The position numbers were made by a program, and so were the translations under genes. A model generated the notes under the pieces. The model did no database searches, had not been told where the DNA came from, and worked only from the letters and a program-made list of their open reading frames with translations. Below are positions 25,280 to 33,994 of a DNA stretch of 64,000 nt, one piece after another (within the stretch, counting starts at the first letter, position 1; each line of letters starts with the position of its first letter). Source of the DNA: JANQRX01 sp963663975 (lineage in GTDB: Bacteria > Pseudomonadota > Alphaproteobacteria > Rhizobiales > Kaistiaceae); assembly GCA_963663975.2 (NCBI GenBank), contig CAXXRA010000015.1, positions 496,001 to 560,000 of the forward strand, given 5' to 3'.

Positions 25280-26356
25280 ATGCGAGCGGCATTCCTGGCG
25301 ATATCAGTGTCCGCAGTAATCGGCTGGCCTGCGGTAGCGGACGAACTCCGCATAGCGAGTTGGAACATCGCCAACCTGGCGCAAGGGCCGGGCGTTGAGC
25401 TCAGGGGGTACGTTCGGGACGATCAGGATTACGCGGGCTTGAAGGCCAACATCGAGACTCTCAAACCAGACGTCATCGCGCTACAGGAACTCGGAAGCCT
25501 CCCGGCTGCTCAAGCAGTTCTAGGCGACGAATACATCGTCCAGTTCGAAACGCGCTGTGTGCTAAATCCGAAGAGGTGTCAGGAAGACAACAACGACATT
25601 TACACCGCGATAGCCTATCGGCTTGATTTACCGGGTGTTCTGGAAACCTTCCAGATCGACGAGCTCGCAATTCCACATCAGAGCGAATGTGCCGATCAGG
25701 GGCCTCGGAACGTAAGGGGCGGTGTCGGCGTCAAGATACGTTGGAACCACACGAACTATTGGATTCCTTCTCTGCACCTGAAGGCGTCCTGCAAGCGGAA
25801 CCAGAACGCCAGCAATCCCGATCAGGCGGACGATTGCCGCACGTTAGCCCGACAATTCGAGATTCTGTTTGACTGGTTGAAGAGCGTGCCGGCAGGCGAC
25901 GCGGTAATCCTTGCAGGCGACTTCAACCGGGAACTTTATCGGAAGTCCGACAAAATGCGTCGCGACGTGCTGTTCGCCGTCGGCCAGGATTTCTCGTTCG
26001 AGCCGGCAATCCGGAACATCCGGCATTGCTGGCAACAACAGTTGCCGTATGACAAAACGGCGTTGGAGGAGGAGGCTTCGCTGCTTTTTGGTTTTGACGC
26101 CCAGATTCTCGAGCCCAAATCAAGCGCCTACATCGATTATTTCGTCGGGTACAACCTTCCCACTTCGGTCAGCAGGAACAGCGAGCAGGTAACGCTGGCT
26201 GACCTGCCGGCACCGCGGAGGTTCTCCGATCCAAGCGGGCATCTCGAGAAATGTGATGGTTCGCCATTGGCGTTCGAGAACGGCCGGACGTTGACCTTTG
26301 CTCGGGCACTGCCGAGCGACCACTGTCCGATTGTGATGATTCTCCGTGCGGATTGA
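25280..26356 (+). CDS. Secreted endonuclease/exonuclease/phosphatase-family protein
   Basis: 358 residues. A signal peptide (MRAAFLAISVSAVIGWPAVA) precedes the EEP fold: RIASWNIANL near residue 25, LKPDVIALQELGSL near 65 with the catalytic Glu, LHLKASC in the middle, ILAGDFNREL near 215 and SDHCPIVM at the end. These provide the metal-binding Glu/Asp/Asn/His set of DNase-I-like enzymes. The substrate could be nucleic acid, a phospholipid or a sugar phosphate. Several Cys residues fit an oxidising exported location. The ATG at 25280 has AAAGG upstream. Confidence 0.8.
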   Translation: MRAAFLAISVSAVIGWPAVADELRIASWNIANLAQGPGVELRGYVRDDQDYAGLKANIETLKPDVIALQELGSLPAAQAVLGDEYIVQFETRCVLNPKRCQEDNNDIYTAIAYRLDLPGVLETFQIDELAIPHQSECADQGPRNVRGGVGVKIRWNHTNYWIPSLHLKASCKRNQNASNPDQADDCRTLARQFEILFDWLKSVPAGDAVILAGDFNRELYRKSDKMRRDVLFAVGQDFSFEPAIRNIRHCWQQQLPYDKTALEEEASLLFGFDAQILEPKSSAYIDYFVGYNLPTSVSRNSEQVTLADLPAPRRFSDPSGHLEKCDGSPLAFENGRTLTFARALPSDHCPIVMILRAD

Positions 26357-26423
26357 TTCTTCGCCTGCAGATGCGCCCGCAGGCGTGACGAGAATGTCGC
26401 GGTTGTGGAAGGGGTAAGCCACC

Positions 26424-26474
26424 TCCGACAAAGCGAAGACGCTCGTCCATCACCGAACACTCCTTCCACGGCAT
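26424..26474 (-). pseudogene. IS481-type transposase first 17 codons
   Basis: MPWKECSVMDERLRFV is the N-terminus of the same transposase group seen at 24882. Here only the first exon-like piece survives. Both remnants are on the minus strand and would together make a continuous N-terminus. Confidence 0.6.
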
Positions 26475-26681
26475 CAATACCTCCAGCCAGCAAAACTCGC
26501 TCAAAGTGTTACCCCATGTGTCCAGTACGTTCTGTCACCGAGGTCTCGGGTCGCTCAAAGCGGCCGGGCATTGAGTTGAGTCACCCTGTACCTTGAACCC
26601 AATCGGGGACGGCATGGCGCGGCTCGACCGTGTGCTGCGGGACGTAAATAGTTGCCAGCCAGGTTAGTTGGCAACTTCCCT

Positions 26682-28040
26682 CTAAGGCTTCGGCAACCAG
26701 TCCCGGCAATCCAGATCCATAAATCGCTGCAGGACGCTGGTCGCAGAGCCTTCGCTCTGGTCATGGGGGAATGAGAAGTAGAGCGTGTGCGTCCACGCGG
26801 GAAGGAACCTTTTCCACCCGTTTCCGTTGAGGGGCACATCAACGATCCCGCTGCCAAAGAGCGGACGTAGGGGGCCGCCGAACCAGTCGCCAAACAACCC
26901 AAAATGGGGCGGGAACCACATGTTGCTCCATCGAACAAGGGCAAAAGGGGCCGCGTGATAAAGCACTGTGCCATCCTGGTAGGGGTAGGTGTAAAGCGTC
27001 TTCTCCTCATTCTCTCCCGGTAGATCGGATTTTGGCGGACAAACTGCATATTCGCGCCGGTTCGTCTTGGCAGTGAAATCGGCGGTTCGTTTCGTCATCA
27101 GCTTATCCGCCATGTACATGGGCGTTCCGGCAGTAACGAAATCTGTGATCAGCCATGGATTTCCGTGGTGCCTGAACTCGCGCCAAACCCTGCGCTGCAA
27201 TTGCCTGTATCGGGTCGGGTTTCCATTTTCGTTCGCCAGAAGACGCGTAGCCTCGGTCTCGAATTCCTTCAAGACAGCGCGGTCGATTTTCCGAGCATCC
27301 TCTCCATCGTGGTCCTGATTCATTTTTGTCCAGAGGTAGCTGATGCCATCATAGGCCACATACGCACCGAGGCTATGGGCGACCACGATGATCCGTTGGT
27401 AGCGCCCGGACTTGTGCAAGCCGTCCAGGAATTGAACCATCCCCTTTCGAATGTTTCTTCGAACGGCGTAGGACCGGGGGGAACTGTCCAGATAGCGGAC
27501 GACGTCCACGAAGCTTGCCGTGATTTTCCCCGGAATGAATTTTGTGAGGAGCCAGGTTAGAAACCACGCGGCAGCACCGCCGCCCGTCACCAAGACGATG
27601 ATGTCTTCAATTGTGACGTTGTTCGGTTCGATTCTTCGATCAAAAATGAGCCATAGCAACGCGACTATCAGCGCCCAAAACAAGCCCCAGACGACGCGAA
27701 GTCCGGATGGAACGTTCCAAGGAGGCTGGCGCAGCATTCGTAGAAATGTCTCCCAGAGATCCGTGATCTTGTTCCCCTGCATAAGATGGGCCCAATAGTA
27801 TTCATAGAAATCGGTCTGGGGATATTTGGCAGTCTCGCGAGCGAGGTAGTAACGCGACTCGTGAGAATCGCTTTGGAAATCCGGGCGTGAATAGAAAACG
27901 GGGTTGTCAGTTCCCGGCACCAAATCTGTCGTCCCCGGGATCGCCTCGTCAATAAAGCTATTGAGCGTATCGAGAGGTCGTTGTTCACCCATTCCGTGAA
28001 CGATGACAACAGCCTGTCTGAGTTGTTCGTTTTTCGTCAT
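26682..28040 (-). CDS. Membrane-anchored alpha/beta hydrolase-like protein
   Basis: 452 residues. The N-terminus has VVIVHGMGEQRPLDTL, an oxyanion-hole-type HG motif. Two membrane segments follow (residues ~110-130 and ~145-170). Then comes VVAHSLGAYVAYD, the GxSxG-like nucleophile elbow with Ser in AHSLG. The architecture resembles uncharacterised membrane lipases/esterases. It lies in the tRNA island between an exported EEP-family protein and a PLD-like protein, so a role in lipid attack or defence is possible but unproven. Confidence 0.65.
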   Translation of the reverse strand: MTKNEQLRQAVVIVHGMGEQRPLDTLNSFIDEAIPGTTDLVPGTDNPVFYSRPDFQSDSHESRYYLARETAKYPQTDFYEYYWAHLMQGNKITDLWETFLRMLRQPPWNVPSGLRVVWGLFWALIVALLWLIFDRRIEPNNVTIEDIIVLVTGGGAAAWFLTWLLTKFIPGKITASFVDVVRYLDSSPRSYAVRRNIRKGMVQFLDGLHKSGRYQRIIVVAHSLGAYVAYDGISYLWTKMNQDHDGEDARKIDRAVLKEFETEATRLLANENGNPTRYRQLQRRVWREFRHHGNPWLITDFVTAGTPMYMADKLMTKRTADFTAKTNRREYAVCPPKSDLPGENEEKTLYTYPYQDGTVLYHAAPFALVRWSNMWFPPHFGLFGDWFGGPLRPLFGSGIVDVPLNGNGWKRFLPAWTHTLYFSFPHDQSEGSATSVLQRFMDLDCRDWLPKP

Positions 28041-28500
28041 ATCTCAATCCACTCACTGGAGGCGCCTCATGTCGAGTGTCTTGTCTTAGCCGGTGGCGCT
28101 AATCCTCACGACGAGCCCGAAAGGGTGAGGCGCGTTGACGGTCTCTGACTCATCTGACATAATCATAGGTTGTTGATTTAGCCAACCATAACCGGCACGT
28201 CTAATTCTGGCGAGGTCAGAAAAATCGGGAACTGGTGTGGCGGAAACAGAATGAATTACGCCTCCGTCCCGGCTTTCCAAATTCGGGCGCATCTAAATTC
28301 TTTGAACATTTGTTCCAGGACAGAGAGTGGGGAAGAGTACTACAGAATCGCGAAAGTCACCGGTCGTCCGATGGGTAGCTGGTATGTAACTCGTCATTGG
28401 AAAAAAACAGAAATTGTCCCACGTGTCAGATTTTCAGATCACTTGCCATTGTGGGTGGAATAGAGATTGATTTCACAGAGCGTATTTAAGCAGAATTTGC
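28041..28500. other. Intergenic, AT-richer, no gene supported
   Basis: A 70-codon open frame at 28251-28463 lacks a ribosome binding site and homology. I do not call it. The region likely holds the divergent promoters of the hydrolase and PLD genes. Confidence 0.4.
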
Positions 28501-28503
28501 GTG

Positions 28504-30164
28504 ATGGGTGATCGACCGATGTTTGTTTATTCTCCCGTCGTACGTGCTCAGGCAGGCCTATACTCCGGCGCGGCCTTGGTCGGGACGAACTCAGTGTCTC
28601 TCGGCTGGAGCTTCGACGACACCAACCTGCGCAGCGGACTGCGTGGTTTCGCGGTTCGCCGATCCGAGTTTAATCCAGACGGCGAAATGATCGAGATGCG
28701 CTTGCTCGGCGGCTTCAAACGGTTCAAGGAGAACGATGATGGGCGCGCCGACAACGTGACGTCACTGACGGCGCCGTTCCAGCGCTTCCGTTGGAACGAG
28801 TACACGCTAAGCCCTGGTCGCGGATACCGGTATGAAGTCTTTGCGATGCGCGGTACGCCCACGGCTCTTACGCGTGAAGAGGATCCGCTAGTCTTCGAAT
28901 TCTCACCCACGTTGGAAGATGACGGCCGCCTCGGGGTTTACGTCAACCGTGGCGTAACCGCCGCCAAGGCCTATTTTCGGCGCTTTGGTGATGTCCATCC
29001 CAAAGATGTTGAGCCAAAAGGCACCGCCTACGCTTGGCTCTCACGCGGTTTAAAGGAGTCGCTGCTGGGCTTTATCCGCGACGCCCAAGCCGGCGACGCG
29101 CTCCATGTCGCGATCTATGAGTTTTTTGATCATGAGGTCGTCGGTGCCTTCAAGGAGGCGCGTCAGCGCGGCGTCGACATTCTCGTCGTGCACGATGCCA
29201 AGCGCGGCAAGAACTCGACCACCGAGAACCTGGCGGTGGTTAGCGAGTTTGGGCTTGAGGAGGTGGCTATTCAGCGCACCACGGTAAATATCAGCCATAA
29301 CAAGCTTGTTGTCCGGCTGATCCGCGGCGTGCCCAAGCTCGTCTGGACGGCATCCGCGAACTTCTCGGAAAACGCCTTCAATTTTCAAACGAATACCGCA
29401 CTTGTTGTCCGTGATCCGGCGGCTTGTCAGCACTATGAGGACTACTTCCAGAATCTAACAGGCAATCCGACCAAAAAGGCGAGCAAGCTCGTGAATCGCG
29501 CGATCATGACAGAGGCCGATTCCCTGAATCCGCGCTGGGCTCAACGAACTTTTTTTCATCGATATCTCAGCTCGACATCGTGGAGACCTCTGCCGATCTT
29601 ATCAGTCAGGCGGAGGGTATTGTTCTGATATCGGCGCCGTTCGGCGTCCACAAAGCTATGAAAGCTGCGCTCATGGCGGACATGACTAGCCGGGTACAGT
29701 ACGGACTTGCGAATTCCACCGCTGGCTCAAGAATCGCCGATCTGCGCGCTCGCGCGACTCGGTTTTTTCCTCCAAAAAAGCTCAAGACCTACGCAGAAGA
29801 GCGTTGGGACGCCAAGGCTTTCGGTGCCCACAAAATTCACGCCAAAACGATCGTTGTCGACCCGTTCAGCGATAATCCGAAAGTTCTGATCGGGTCTGCG
29901 AATTTCTCCAAACCCTCGTGTAAGGACAACGACGAAAACGCCGTGTTGATCGAAGGTGACAAACGTCTGGCTGCAATCCTGGCCACTGAGTTCATGCGCA
30001 TGTATGACCACTACAAGTCACGTTGGTGGATCGAGGAATTGCGCGGCAGGAATCTACCGCCGAACACCCATCTCAAGAGCGACAAAAGCTGGAGCGAAAC
30101 CGCGTTTGATCCGGACTCGGCCAGTCATAAATTCCGCGATCGTCTGGCTTTCTCGGGGCAATAG
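28504..30164 (+). CDS. Phospholipase-D-like protein, two HKD motifs joined by a -1 frameshift
   Basis: The first frame (to about 29556) contains an N-terminal beta-rich domain, then ISHNKLVV and TASANFSENAFNFQTN (first PLD motif, lacking the usual Asp). The second frame continues DIVETSADLISQAEGIVLISAP and has HKIHAKTIVVD plus GSANFSKPSC, a complete second HKD motif. The frames join at seven T residues (29550-29556) read as T-TTT-TTT, a perfect -1 slippery heptamer. The full product would be about 554 residues. It is either programmed or phase-variable expression, or a homopolymer indel. Confidence 0.7.
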
Positions 30165-30304
30165 GCTGCAACGGTTGTTGGGCCACGATACGACGACTGG
30201 GCCCGAAACTCGGTACGGCCAATTCACCCGGCGTTCTGGACGGCGCAATAAGCCCTTTCTCAAGTCCGCATACTTGAATTCATTGGGGAAATTCCCGCTC
30301 ATAC

Positions 30305-30357
30305 TCAGGCTCATAACCTGAAGGTCGTAGGTTCAAATCCTACCCCCGCAACCAAAA
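30305..30357 (+). repeat. attR-like 53-bp direct repeat of the tRNA-fMet 3' end
   Basis: Identical to 24603-24655. It has no 5' tRNA half in front of it, so it is not a functional tRNA. Confidence 0.9.
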
Positions 30358-30415
30358 GTCCTTTCTCGGGTGGATCAATTTAGAGGAACGCACGAGACGC
30401 CCGACCTTACTACAT

Positions 30416-31738
30416 TCAGCGAACGACCGTCCCCAACGCATTCGGCAGTTGAACCGAAGTCCGGTCGCGATTGCAAATATCATCGGCAGCGCGGATGAAG
30501 ACTTCGACCCCCTTTGTCAGGTCGACCAAGTTCACATGCTCACCCTCCTTCGGGTAGTAGCCGCTTCCGCCGCTCCGGATCCGTCCCTGTGGGCCGTAGC
30601 AAATCGAAGGGATTCCGGCGCGGGTTAGCGGCGCAGTATCTGCGTACCAACCGTCCCAGGTAATCTCAGGACTCTCACTCCAGACGTGCTTGTGAGCAGT
30701 CGCGATGCTCTTGACGACCAGTTCGTCCGGCGAAACCTCCGCGGCATGGGCGGTCTGCACGACATTCAGCTCGATCTCGATGTCGGGATTAACCACGCGG
30801 ACCCGACGCGTCACGTCACGGACAGCCGCGACGATGTCGCTGTGGACTTTTCCGGGCATATGGCCAACCTCAAAATAGAGGCGACAGAAACAGGGCAGCT
30901 TGCTTGGCCGAAACGGATGGCCGCCCTCGATCGCAATGATGTTGGCGTGTCCGGCCGGCTCGCCGTGATAGTGTGTGTCGCGCATATAATCGGCGCTCCA
31001 TGACTGCAATGCGGGGATTGCTCTCAGCATTTTTTCAATCGCGTCCTCGCCGGGTTTGACCGCGACCTTCTGGCCGCCTCGCCGGTAGGTCGCGGCGGGG
31101 TTGCCGCGGGTCGTCAGCTCGAAGAACACGTAGCCCCCTGAAGCAATCGAAATCCGATTAGATGTCGGCTCCGGAATGACCGTCATGTCTGCGGTAATTC
31201 CGTTGGCGACCATAAACCGGGCGCCGATCCCGCAGCCCCGATAACGCGCGCCCTGGTAACGTCCGACCGGCGTGTGGCAGGTTTCGCCGACGACACCGGC
31301 GATTACAAGATCGCCCCGGAACTGTGCTTTCGAACGCGCCAGAACCTCGGCTGCGAGGATCGATGCGGCGTGGCCACCTTTCATGTTGTAGACGCCGAGG
31401 CCGTAGATCCACTCACCGTCGCGACGCGCATGCGGCTGGTAGCCGGGACCAAGATCACGGATTCCCTCTTCATCCCCGCCGTATGGTGTATCCAAATGAC
31501 CGGCATACATCAGCGTCGGTCCACCGCCTGTCCCTTCCAGCTGCCCGTAAACGTTGAACCTGTCCGGTTCGACCTCCTGGACTTTCGTCCGCAGGCCCGC
31601 TGCAGCGAACCGGTTCGCCAAGTAATCGGCAAGCCGCTTTTCGCCACCCATCGGACTTGGGATGTCGACCATCTCCATGGTCAGTTCCGCCACGGCAGCC
31701 TCATCGACGAGCGCCAAAGCATCTTCCACGATCGTCAT
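30416..31738 (-). CDS. M20-family peptidase/deacylase (ArgE/DapE-like)
   Basis: A 440-residue metallohydrolase with YAGHLDTPYG (first metal His), YGLGVYNMKGGHAAS, GVVGETCHTP and a late SICYGPQG segment. In most M20 enzymes the bridging metal ligand is Asp in the xDMKGG motif; here it is Asn (YNMKGG), which may alter activity. ATG 31738 has GGGGAGAG about 8 bases upstream. It lies 22 bp after the stop of a TctA fragment, so it was once part of a tripartite-transporter operon for an acylated amino acid or similar compound (inference). Confidence 0.85.
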   Translation of the reverse strand: MTIVEDALALVDEAAVAELTMEMVDIPSPMGGEKRLADYLANRFAAAGLRTKVQEVEPDRFNVYGQLEGTGGGPTLMYAGHLDTPYGGDEEGIRDLGPGYQPHARRDGEWIYGLGVYNMKGGHAASILAAEVLARSKAQFRGDLVIAGVVGETCHTPVGRYQGARYRGCGIGARFMVANGITADMTVIPEPTSNRISIASGGYVFFELTTRGNPAATYRRGGQKVAVKPGEDAIEKMLRAIPALQSWSADYMRDTHYHGEPAGHANIIAIEGGHPFRPSKLPCFCRLYFEVGHMPGKVHSDIVAAVRDVTRRVRVVNPDIEIELNVVQTAHAAEVSPDELVVKSIATAHKHVWSESPEITWDGWYADTAPLTRAGIPSICYGPQGRIRSGGSGYYPKEGEHVNLVDLTKGVEVFIRAADDICNRDRTSVQLPNALGTVVR

Positions 31739-31760
31739 ATCCGATCTCTCCCCTTTAGTG

Positions 31761-32172
31761 TTACACTCTACCGTCGGCAGGCTCGAGTTGCTGAGCGGCC
31801 ATCCTCCTGCGATCTCGAATCTCACTCACAAATCCCGAGACAACGGTCGCTATAACGATCGCGAGCAACAGGGTGCCGACCGGCCGCATCAGCGCGTCTA
31901 GGATCGTCGAATCCTGAAATATTATCATTGCCCGGCGAAAATTGAGGTCAACGAGCGGTCCCAGAATGATTGTTCCATCGCTTTCAGCAATGTTCGCGTT
32001 ACTGTGTCGGTGCCGCCGCCGGCCGAGAACTGGATGAAGACCTGGATCGGCCGGTCCGCTCTTGTGCTAACGCGGACATAGCCGACCTCCCGGACGTGCC
32101 GGCAAACCCGGCAATTCCAATCAGCGATGCCGCTTGCAGGACAGTGCGCCTGCTAGGATAACGTCGTATCAT
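31761..32172 (-). pseudogene. TctC/TctA deletion fusion (tripartite tricarboxylate transporter)
   Basis: The 5' end has a strong ribosome binding site (AAGGAGGGAG) and a Tat-like signal (RRTVLQAASLIGIAGFAG). After a frameshift it encodes RPIQVFIQFSAGGGTDTVTR, the N-terminus of TctC binding proteins. Around 31975 it jumps to TIILGPLVDLNFRRAMIIFQ...VSEIRDRRRM, the C-terminus of the TctA permease. About 280 residues of TctC, all of TctB and most of TctA are missing. One deletion explains the structure. Confidence 0.75.
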
Positions 32173-32311
32173 GTCTCCCTCCTTTTTATCTCTATTCTGC
32201 CAGACAAGGGACGCCACGAGCGCGGGCAGCAAGGCGTCGCGTGGCGCGTTCTTCGGCGACCTGGCGCCAAGACCTGGGCCGAACACAGAATAATGACAGA
32301 CCATCGCAAAC

Positions 32312-32424
32312 CGACGCTTGCTGCATCGTCGGCAAGCCGCGTAACATCATCAACCAGACGAGCCAGAGCCTCTCTTAATCGAAACCGTTCGCTGCCCCAA
32401 TAACTTTGATGACGGACAATATCG
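32312..32424 (+). repeat. Direct repeat A, IS3-element end
   Basis: The beginning encodes NRRLLHRRQAA-stop, the tail of an IS3-type OrfB. The whole 113 bp is similar (roughly 70-75 percent by eye) to 33667-33776. The two copies bracket the sugar-type binding protein fragment and ATPase. Confidence 0.65.
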
Positions 32425-32756
32425 ACATGGTGTTCACCCACAATGGTGGGATAGCCGAGGGTGCCGCCGCTGCGCTCAAGGAATCCGGGCGCAAGGACGA
32501 CGTCTTCCTCGTCAGCATAGGCGGTCGCGACAGTGAGAAGGAGAACATCCAGGCTGGCTTGCAAGACTCGACGGTCGTCTATCCGCTCACTGCGAACGAG
32601 CACATTCTGGCGGCAGCGAAAGTGTGCGCCGGTGAACCGATTCCCGAAGCGATCGTCGTGACATCACAGCGGATTACGAAGGACAATGTCGATCGATTTG
32701 TGGGCACCAGACTTGGGGTCCCTGCGGACGAATTAGGCCTTCAGAAAGACGCATCA
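32406..32756 (+). pseudogene. Sugar-type ABC binding protein, C-terminal fragment
   Basis: DMVFTHNGGIAEGAAAALKESGRKDDVFLVSIGG, then VVYPLTANEHILAAAKVCAGEPIP, match the C-terminal lobe of RbsB/Peripla_BP_4 proteins. The N-terminal ~200 residues are replaced by IS3-end sequence. The normal stop is also lost, so the frame runs on across the start of the next gene. It is the former partner of the ATPase at 32800. Confidence 0.7.
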
Positions 32757-32799
32757 AAATCTCCTCGGCGTTCGCGCCGAGGAGAGGAGGATTCGAGCG

Positions 32800-33567
32800 A
32801 TGAACGACATCTTAAATTCACCACCATTTCTGGAAGTTCGGGGAATCTCGAAATGGTTCGGGGGAATTCATGCCCTCGACAATGTGTCACTGAATTTGAC
32901 CAAGGGTGAGGTGGTCGGAGTCGTCGGCGACAACGGCGCAGGTAAGTCGACGCTTCTGAAGACAATCGCCGGGGTCCATCCACCATCAACCGGCGAAATC
33001 TTCATCGGTGGTAAACCCGTCCATTTTGAGTCACCGAAGCACGCCCGGAACGCTGGGATCGAGACGGTTTATCAGAACCTGGCATTAGTAGAAGAGCTTG
33101 ACGTTCCTGCGAATTTCTTCCTCGGCCGCGAACTGACCTATCATCAGTGGTTTCCGGTGATGCGGCGGAAGCAAATGCGGCAGATGGCACACGAAACTGT
33201 GCGTAATCTGCAAATCAAGATTCCTGGGTCCGACGCACGTGTCGCACAAATGTCCGGCGGTCAAAGACAAGGGGTCGCCGTCGGTCGCGCCGCATTCTGG
33301 CAGGGAAAGGCCTTGCTCCTTGACGAACCGACCGCGGCGTTGGGTGTACAGGAATCTGCGGAAGTTATGCGTCTACTGCGCCGCCTCGTACGGGAGCAAC
33401 AGCTAGCGATGATGATCATAAGCCACAACATGGTGGAAGTCTTCGAGATGTGCGACACGATCGTCGTTCTCCGCCAAGGCAAGCAGGCAGCAACACTGGC
33501 AAAAGCCGAAACCACACCGGAAAAAGTCGTCGGATTTATTACCGGGGCGAACATTGCCGGCGTCTAG
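32800..33567 (+). CDS. Sugar-type ABC transporter ATPase (FrcA/RbsA-like, single domain)
   Basis: A 255-residue ATPase with GDNGAGKST (Walker A), MSGGQRQGVAVGRA (signature) and LLLDEPTAALG (Walker B). The C-terminus KVVGFITGA matches single-domain FrcA-type ATPases of fructose/ribose importers. GGAGAGGAGG precedes ATG 32800. Its 3' end abuts an IS3 fragment immediately after the stop. A matching permease is at 37870 and a full binding protein at 36095, all in scrambled order. Confidence 0.85.
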   Translation: MNDILNSPPFLEVRGISKWFGGIHALDNVSLNLTKGEVVGVVGDNGAGKSTLLKTIAGVHPPSTGEIFIGGKPVHFESPKHARNAGIETVYQNLALVEELDVPANFFLGRELTYHQWFPVMRRKQMRQMAHETVRNLQIKIPGSDARVAQMSGGQRQGVAVGRAAFWQGKALLLDEPTAALGVQESAEVMRLLRRLVREQQLAMMIISHNMVEVFEMCDTIVVLRQGKQAATLAKAETTPEKVVGFITGANIAGV

Positions 33568-33701
33568 TCGAGAGCCTCGGCAATCCAACCCCGGCCGACG
33601 TCTACTTCGGACGCGGCCAGACCATCATCATCGAACGGGAAAGGATCAAACGACAAACAAACGCAAACAGACGCTTGCTGCATCGTCGGCAAGCCGCCTA
33701 A
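33568..33701 (+). pseudogene. IS3-family OrfB C-terminal fragment
   Basis: VESLGNPTPADVYFGRGQT, IIIERERIKRQT and NRRLLHRRQAA-stop correspond to the last ~45 residues of the IS3 OrfB seen at 41310-42251. The upstream part of the element is absent. Confidence 0.75.
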
Positions 33702-33776
33702 CATCATTAACCAGATGGGGCCAGAGCCTCTCTCAAATTACACCGCTCGATGTCTCAAGAATTCTGACGACGGACA
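33667..33776 (+). repeat. Direct repeat B, IS3-element end
   Basis: Partner of 32312-32424, containing the OrfB tail and the terminal region that resembles the intact IS3 end at 41276. Confidence 0.65.
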
Positions 33777-33994
33777 GCTAGAAGGAAGTGGCTCCCTATA
33801 AGAAGCGTCAGTTCTTGTTGGAAGATAATTGTCGCTTTCTTTGTAGTCTCCCATGAAGAACTCGCAAGTCGTTGATGTTTAGATTGGATCCTGATGCGGC
33901 GAGCAAAAGCGAGAGTACGAAGGCGCGGCAGGTCAGTTCACTTGGATTTTATACGCACTACGAACTTGCGGAGAAGCTTCGTAAAGAGGAAACC
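33777..33994. other. Intergenic with a short unidentified open frame
   Basis: A frame from 33875 (MFRLDPDAASKSESTKARQ...) has protein-like composition for about 40 codons before it overlaps the convergent M20 gene. No homology is recognised; it may be a relic. Confidence 0.3.

Larger units (their letters stand above)
24656..30304. mobile_element. Genomic island in tRNA-fMet, 5.7 kb, no integrase
   Basis: The island is delimited by the 53-bp duplicated tRNA ends. Cargo: secreted endonuclease/phosphatase-family protein (25280), membrane alpha/beta hydrolase (26682-28040) and PLD-like protein (28504-30164). It also holds two IS481 remnants and a partial att-like sequence at 24763. Base composition is visibly less GC-rich than the flanks. 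No integrase gene remains, so the island is probably immobile or was left by a composite event. Confidence 0.8.

Noticed and set aside
28251..28463. 70-codon ORF before the PLD-like gene
   Set aside because: No ribosome binding site and no recognisable motif.
30305..30357. A second tRNA gene at the island end
   Set aside because: Only the 3' half of the tRNA is present; the D arm and 5' acceptor strand are absent.
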